Virus record (IMG/VR): IMGVR_UViG_3300012666_000016
Span: 1 to 25,277 of that record
Reading direction: 5' to 3' (one strand)
DNA length: 25,277 nt
Source: a virus
This document shows, one piece after another, positions 23,369 to 25,277 of the stretch. The notes beneath the pieces are model-generated. The model made no database searches. It was given only the letters and a program-made list of their open reading frames with translations, and had not been told where the DNA came from. Each line of letters begins with the position of its first letter. Position 1 is the stretch's first letter. The translations under genes were made by a program, and so were the position numbers.

Positions 23369-24744
23369 GTATCTGCCAATTCTTTTTTGTAGAGATCAAC
23401 CACTTTTTCGTGGTTTGTTATGTTGCTCTGCAACATGGCGTATAGCTTACGCTCGATGGGGCTTCCTTCGATGTGCACTATGGTCATGTTGTTGCGTTGT
23501 CCCGGCCTGTTGATGCGGGCGTTCGCTTGCAGATACGTCTCTGTGGACGTCACCGGAGCGTACCAGATAACGACATTGGCAGCGGTCAGGGTTACCCCGT
23601 GTGCCGCCGCTTGCGGTTGTATCACCAGTACTCTTGGGTCTTTTGTTTCCTGAAAGTTTTTGAATATCCTCGTCCGTGAATGGACAGGCACATCACCATT
23701 GATGACTTCGCAAGTAATACCTTCTTTGGTAAGGAACTCACTGAGCAATGTTATGGTGTGCTTGAACGGGGCAAAAATCAGCACTTTGTGGCTGGCCTCT
23801 TCAATCACTTCTTTCACAGCGTTCAAACGGTTGGACACATCGAACTCTACAACTGCCCCGTCGTCGGTGTAAACCGAACCACATGAGATTTGCAGCAGTT
23901 TGTTCATCTTTGCCGCAGCATTAACCGAACTGATCTCCTCGCCCGCTGCCTCAATGAGCATTTGATCTTTGAGCATCTTGTAGTACTTGGATTGCGACGG
24001 GCTGAGCGGCGCAAACCTACTGATGTGCATCACTTCTGGGAGATCAAGACACTCATCTTTGGTGAACCGAATCGCTGGCTGGAGCATGTCGAACACAATC
24101 TGCTCAGCGTTGGGGCGTGGTATCCAGCGGTACATACTGAACTGTTGCATGACTGATTCACGGTAGTCACCGAAAAACCTTGGTGCTTTCTGTGGCACAC
24201 ACAGGCGACCCAGCCCGTACGCATCAAGCGGCGACTGCGAAGCAGGTGTTCCGGTCAGCATCCACAACCGAGTGTTTGGTGTGACCAGCTTGTGCATCAG
24301 CTTCCATCGTTTGGTCTGGACGTTTTTGTAGGCGTTGGCCTCGTCGATGACAATCAAATCAAAGCTACCGTTGTTTAACAACTCGTCAGCAATTGTGGCC
24401 AGACCATCGTAGTTAATGACAATGAACTGGGCCTTGCCTGTAACAATCTTCGCCCGCTTCTTGGCATCTCCGTACGCTACGTCTACAGACCTGTGTACTG
24501 CAAACTTGAACAGATCAGCCTGCCATGCAGATTGCATGATGGACAACGGACACACAACCAAGACACGCTTGACTATGCCCGCATTCATAAGCTGATCAGC
24601 AGCCCATATTACAGATGCAGTCTTCCCAGTACCTTGTTCATTAAAGCAGAACGCCCGATGATTGGCTACAAGGAAAGACGTTGTTTTCTTTTGGTGGTCA
24701 AAAGGCTCAAACCCCATAGGGCGCGGCCACATGTAAGTCTGCAT
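23365..24744 (-). CDS. SNF2-family helicase / DNA-dependent ATPase
   Basis: 459 residues, ATG at 24744, three bases after the stop of the HNH-like gene; ribosome binding site weak, so coupling is likely. Helicase superfamily 2 motifs in order: the Q-motif region FEPFDHQKKTTSFL (12-25), Walker A NEQGTGKT (35-42), motif Ia VLVVCPLSI, Walker B DEAN (134-137), motif III LTGTP (163-167), motif IV VLIFAPFKHT, motif V around AAAHGVTLTAANVVIW, and motif VI QANARINRPGQ. The two lobes without extra domains and the overall length are usual for phage SNF2-type helicases, which translocate on double-stranded DNA and help recombination, replication restart or clearing of bound proteins. Its neighbours are replication genes. 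Confidence 0.92.
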   Translation of the reverse strand: MQTYMWPRPMGFEPFDHQKKTTSFLVANHRAFCFNEQGTGKTASVIWAADQLMNAGIVKRVLVVCPLSIMQSAWQADLFKFAVHRSVDVAYGDAKKRAKIVTGKAQFIVINYDGLATIADELLNNGSFDLIVIDEANAYKNVQTKRWKLMHKLVTPNTRLWMLTGTPASQSPLDAYGLGRLCVPQKAPRFFGDYRESVMQQFSMYRWIPRPNAEQIVFDMLQPAIRFTKDECLDLPEVMHISRFAPLSPSQSKYYKMLKDQMLIEAAGEEISSVNAAAKMNKLLQISCGSVYTDDGAVVEFDVSNRLNAVKEVIEEASHKVLIFAPFKHTITLLSEFLTKEGITCEVINGDVPVHSRTRIFKNFQETKDPRVLVIQPQAAAHGVTLTAANVVIWYAPVTSTETYLQANARINRPGQRNNMTIVHIEGSPIERKLYAMLQSNITNHEKVVDLYKKELADT

Positions 24745-24747
24745 TGG

Positions 24748-25002
24748 TTATTTCATTGATGAGTCGGAGTTGCGTTTAAAGGATCGGTTTTTGCTGGGCG
24801 GCTCAAGTCTGACCCCATCTTTGTTTGATCCACCTTTAGATAAAGCTTTGACGTGCGCAACATCTTTTCCGCTGCGATCGACACCTTTGGCGTCAAGTTT
24901 TCTTCTGGCTCGTTGGCGCTCCATCCGGTCAGGCAACTCACCTCGCTGTGTTTGTTGTTCATATTCTTTCTTGTACGGTCTGGGTTTGTTTACGTAAGGC
25001 AT
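24748..25002 (-). CDS. Small HNH-like protein
   Basis: 84 residues; ATG at 25002 with AGGAG seven bases upstream. Very basic. The core KDVAHVKALSKGGSNKD followed by SKNRSFKR matches the second half of HNH nucleases (D-x-D-H-x-x-x-L-S-x-G-G-x-N ... N-R-S), with H50 and N72 at the expected places. The Asp-His pair is changed to AH and the Cys pairs of many HNH proteins are absent, so catalytic competence is uncertain. Short forms like this recur beside phage replication genes, where they may act as nickases or DNA-binding proteins. It overlaps the upstream 73-residue gene by 44 bases. Confidence 0.75.
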   Translation of the reverse strand: MPYVNKPRPYKKEYEQQTQRGELPDRMERQRARRKLDAKGVDRSGKDVAHVKALSKGGSNKDGVRLEPPSKNRSFKRNSDSSMK

Positions 25003-25180
25003 TTTGGTTCTCCTGTGAAGGGTTAAAACTCTCGGTGATCATAGCAATTCTTTGATTTTTTATCATCGCTCTGAGCCATTTATTGCCCCCTAGAGCCATG
25101 TAAGTCTCATGCTCCCATGCAGACATTCGCATGCCCATTGATTTTCCAGAACCTGTTATTTCACTCTTGGGCCTTGGCAT
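24959..25180 (-). CDS. Small hypothetical, possibly DNA-binding, protein
   Basis: 73 residues; ATG at 25180 with GGAGAGGA seven bases upstream. The N-terminal half (MPRPKSEITGSGKSMGMRMS, then WEHETYMALGGNKWLRAMI) recalls short phage proteins with a ribbon-helix-helix-like shape: a strand with alternating residues, then two helices. The second half is Gln/Asn-rich and polar. It overlaps the next gene by 44 bases, longer than other junctions here, but both have strong ribosome binding sites and protein-like sequence. It is the first visible gene of the leftward block; its promoter is probably in or beyond 25181-25277. Function is unknown. Confidence 0.65.
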   Translation of the reverse strand: MPRPKSEITGSGKSMGMRMSAWEHETYMALGGNKWLRAMIKNQRIAMITESFNPSQENQNALRKQTQTVQERI

Positions 25181-25218
25181 TTGTGATCCTCTCCAGCTGA
25201 CTTGGTTAAAAATATAAG

Positions 25219-25229
25219 GTAACAGTTAC
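25219..25229. promoter_or_regulatory. Possible operator: short perfect palindrome upstream of the leftward genes
   Basis: GTAAC-A-GTTAC is a perfect 5-bp inverted repeat 39 bases upstream of the ATG at 25180. A TATATT (-10-like on the minus strand) lies at 25211-25216, but no matching -35 box is seen at normal spacing. The remaining sequence of 25181-25277 holds no gene that I can see. An operator for the operon's HTH protein is conceivable, but short palindromes are common, so this is weak. Confidence 0.2.
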
Positions 25230-25277
25230 TGCACCGCCATACAAGACCTTCTTGCACGACCGTTCTGCGCTCCCCGT

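Noticed and set aside
23353-23371. TACT...AGTA and ACTT-tgtc-AAGT symmetry around the promoter as an operator
   Set aside because: Half-sites are only four bases and the symmetry centres do not agree; expected by chance in this A/T-rich stretch.
1-25277. CRISPR array, tRNA, insertion sequence, integrase or attachment site
   Set aside because: No regularly spaced repeats, no cloverleaf, no transposase or integrase motifs were found by eye; nothing supports a temperate lifestyle or a mobile insertion in this window.

Overview
The window is a piece of a tailed double-stranded DNA bacteriophage genome. There are no ribosomal, tRNA or host metabolic genes. Genes are packed tightly, with ATGA or TGATG stop/start overlaps at many junctions. 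A late block of virion and lysis genes reads rightward (1-18578) and meets a leftward block of DNA-replication genes (18628-25180) end to end at one hairpin terminator. There is no sheath, baseplate-wedge or tape-measure gene, while there are several large, low-complexity, probably ejected virion proteins, which points to a podovirus-like particle. The ribosome binding sites are of the AGGAGG type and one promoter is an exact TTGACA-N17-TATAAT. This suggests a Gram-negative, probably proteobacterial host; the spanin pair and lipoprotein also require an outer membrane. The family-level resemblance is to uncultured aquatic phages (inference from remembered protein families, not a database search).

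Right-reading block. 1-1599: the end of one tail fibre, a 63-residue small protein that may help fibre assembly, and a tail-collar type fibre with a histidine-rich tip. 1608-3765: a lysis-type cassette of three small membrane proteins (one starting on an apparent ATT codon, one carrying a textbook EF-hand loop), an Rz inner-membrane spanin with an Rz1-like lipoprotein hidden inside it in another frame, and an M15-type peptidase endolysin. 3768-10860: a 745-residue tail/stabilisation-type structural protein, a beta-rich fibre-like protein, a Gly/Ala-rich virion protein, a GNAT-like small protein and an 845-residue Gln-rich virion protein. 10863-18578: one 2571-residue polyvalent protein (nearly a third of the window) with an HExxH metallopeptidase-like site, a PLxRFG domain and hydrophobic C-terminal segments. 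It is probably packaged and injected with the DNA.

Left-reading block, in transcription order from the right edge. A 73-residue hypothetical, an 84-residue HNH-like protein and a SNF2-type helicase form one run. Then an exact consensus sigma-70 promoter, overlapping the SNF2 stop codon, starts a second run: a 139-residue coiled-coil protein, a probable single-strand DNA-binding protein (TTG start), a 74-residue helix-turn-helix protein, a GC-rich nested hairpin, a primase-helicase fusion (AEP-type primase plus DUF927-type ATPase), and a 73-residue hypothetical ending at the terminator. Together these look like a compact replication module. No DNA polymerase, terminase, portal or capsid gene is in the window, so the rest of the genome lies outside both edges.

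The points most worth a second look are the ATT-initiated membrane protein, the nested Rz1, the EF-hand in the lysis cassette, the giant polyvalent protein with repeated PRAMxG and QxxLF motifs, and the promoter and hairpin that split and structure the replication operon.
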